Part shown: one piece after another, positions 14,597-15,904 of the stretch | How positions within the stretch are numbered: position 1 is the first letter of the stretch | Layout: the number at the start of each line of letters is the position of its first letter | Assembly (NCBI GenBank): GCA_027066935.1 | Contig: JAMOMX010000096.1 | Location: 1 to 15,904, forward strand | From: Sulfurimonas sp. | Lineage (GTDB): Bacteria; Campylobacterota; Campylobacteria; Campylobacterales; Sulfurimonadaceae | DNA length: 15,904 nucleotides | Reading direction: 5' to 3' | Position numbers and translations under genes: made by a program | The notes under the pieces: generated by a model | What the model saw: the letters and a program-made list of their open reading frames with translations, nothing else | Database searches by the model: none | Told to the model about the DNA's origin: nothing

Positions 14597-15904
14597 ATGA
14601 ATAGTTACGGCTTAGATATATGGTCTGATAATAACTTTATCATTGAAGATGGTGAAGTTAAACTTAACTTCAAGAGTAAACCATCATTGCTTCAAATATC
14701 TAAAGAGGTACGAGCACCCGGTATAAAGGGTCCATTACTTCTTAGATTTCCACATCTAATTAAAAAACAAATCCAAAGTTTATACTTAAATTTCAACAAT
14801 GCAATAGATGAAAACAACTACAAAGGCTCGTTTGGTGCTGTATTTCCACTAAAAGTAAATCAGTTTCCATATGCTGTTGAATCTATACTAAATCAAGGCA
14901 AAGAGTTTTCTTATGGCTTAGAAGCTGGAAGCAAAGCTGAACTTCTTTTAGCCATGAGCAAAATAAGTTTAAACTCAAAAATAACTGTAAATGGTTTTAA
15001 AGATAAAGAGATGATAACTCTAGCTTTTATTGCCTCAAGCAGTGGTCATAATATCACTTTGATTATAGAGGGATTAAACGAGTTAAATACTATTATTGAT
15101 GTAGCAAATGAAACAAAATTAAAAATTCCTCATATTGGAATTAGAGTTAGATTGCATAGTATAGGCAGTGGCTCATGGGCAAAAAGTGGAGGGATGGATT
15201 CTAAATTTGGTCTTACATCTACAGAGATAATTGAGGCTATCTCAATTTTAAAAAACAACTCTTTTATAGATAAATTCAGTATGATTCATTTTCATATAGG
15301 CTCTCAAATGGATGATATTGCTCCATTAAAAAAAGCACTAAGAGAAGCTGGAAATATATATGGTGAACTTAAAAAAATGGGTGCAATATCTTTAAATAGT
15401 ATAAATATTGGTGGAGGTTTAGCAGTTGAGTACAACCAACATTCTCACGCACATACGCACAACTACTCAATAGAGGAATTTTCAAGCTCTGTTGTGTTTT
15501 TACTTGGTGAGATAATGGATACAAAAGGTGTTGAGCATCCAAATATATATACTGAATCAGGTAGATTTATTGCTGCTTCTCATGGTGTATTAATTGTCCC
15601 TGTTTTAGAGCTTTTTTCTCAAGATTATCATGAAAAACTTTTAAACCTAAAAGATGATAGTAATCCACCTCTGATTCAAGAACTTTTAGAATTAAATAGC
15701 TTGTTAGATAAAAAAACTTCTATTGAGTATCTACATGATGCTCTTGATCATCAAGAATCTTTGTTTACTTTATTTGATTTAGGTTATATAGATTTACAAG
15801 ATAGATCAAATGCTGAAATATTAGTACACAACATTATAAAAAAAGCATTATATTTTTGTGGATTTGAAAACTCAAAAGAGCTAGAGCAATTGCAAATTAA
15901 ACTT
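14597..15904 (+). CDS. speA: biosynthetic arginine decarboxylase SpeA, 5' part, runs off the right edge
   Basis: SpeA decarboxylates arginine to agmatine, the first step of polyamine synthesis by this route, using PLP. The ATG at 14597 directly follows the preceding TAG, and the frame stays open for 436 codons to the window end; full proteins are about 610-630 residues. K86 in AVFPLKVNQF is the PLP lysine. GIRVRLHSIGSGSWAKSGG, SKFGLT, MIHFHIGSQM, NIGGGLAVEY and TESGRF match the barrel of SpeA. A small His-rich loop (H282, H284, H286, H288 in HSHAHTH) stands where the E. coli protein has a longer Ser-rich loop. In C. jejuni speA follows hisS and precedes cysE, as I recall, so cysE may lie just beyond the edge. 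Confidence 0.95.
   Translation, partial: MNSYGLDIWSDNNFIIEDGEVKLNFKSKPSLLQISKEVRAPGIKGPLLLRFPHLIKKQIQSLYLNFNNAIDENNYKGSFGAVFPLKVNQFPYAVESILNQGKEFSYGLEAGSKAELLLAMSKISLNSKITVNGFKDKEMITLAFIASSSGHNITLIIEGLNELNTIIDVANETKLKIPHIGIRVRLHSIGSGSWAKSGGMDSKFGLTSTEIIEAISILKNNSFIDKFSMIHFHIGSQMDDIAPLKKALREAGNIYGELKKMGAISLNSINIGGGLAVEYNQHSHAHTHNYSIEEFSSSVVFLLGEIMDTKGVEHPNIYTESGRFIAASHGVLIVPVLELFSQDYHEKLLNLKDDSNPPLIQELLELNSLLDKKTSIEYLHDALDHQESLFTLFDLGYIDLQDRSNAEILVHNIIKKALYFCGFENSKELEQLQIKL

Overview
The window looks like a chromosomal segment from a free-living, hydrogen-oxidising member of the Campylobacterota, most like Sulfurimonas or its relatives. The DNA is strongly AT-rich. It carries a periplasm-facing, membrane-anchored [NiFe] uptake hydrogenase in the hydA-hydB-hydC order. 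It also carries flgA-ubiX-coaD-tmk-hisS-speA, an order I recall from Campylobacter jejuni (Cj0769c to Cj0764c). The genus assignment is inference, because there is no rRNA or other marker gene.

Layout. (1) Positions 1-4207, minus strand: hydA, hydB and hydC, then the first 137 codons of a HypF-like maturation protein that runs off the left edge. Hydrogen would be split in the periplasm by HydAB and electrons passed through the b-type cytochrome HydC to menaquinone. (2) Positions 4208-5558: an AT-rich divergent promoter region, then a TRAP-type solute receptor with a combined twin-arginine/lipobox leader and no transporter membrane subunits next to it. (3) Positions 5559-5712: a convergent gap occupied by palindromic repeat DNA. 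(4) Positions 5713-8020, minus strand: a tightly overlapping lemA-DUF3137-EI24 envelope operon. (5) Positions 8021-15904, plus strand: flgA, ubiX, coaD, tmk, a class 3 lipase, hisS, a membrane-anchored FMN glutamate-synthase-like protein, and the first 436 codons of speA. Most junctions in block 5 overlap or abut. Relative to C. jejuni, the lipase and the glutamate-synthase-like gene are extra.

The most unusual points are these. The hydrogenase small subunit has Asn112 where the second proximal-cluster cysteine of the usual CxxC motif should be. The HypF-like protein follows hydC directly, with no maturation protease gene between them, and has an apparently dead acylphosphatase domain. A hairpin-forming repeat lies in the 5559-5712 gap, and what looks like an internally deleted copy supplies the stop codon of tmk and possibly the promoter of the lipase. 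I saw no CRISPR array, tRNA, rRNA, insertion sequence or phage gene. No wholly new defence or mobile system is evident. The window is largely ordinary core genome with a few odd details.
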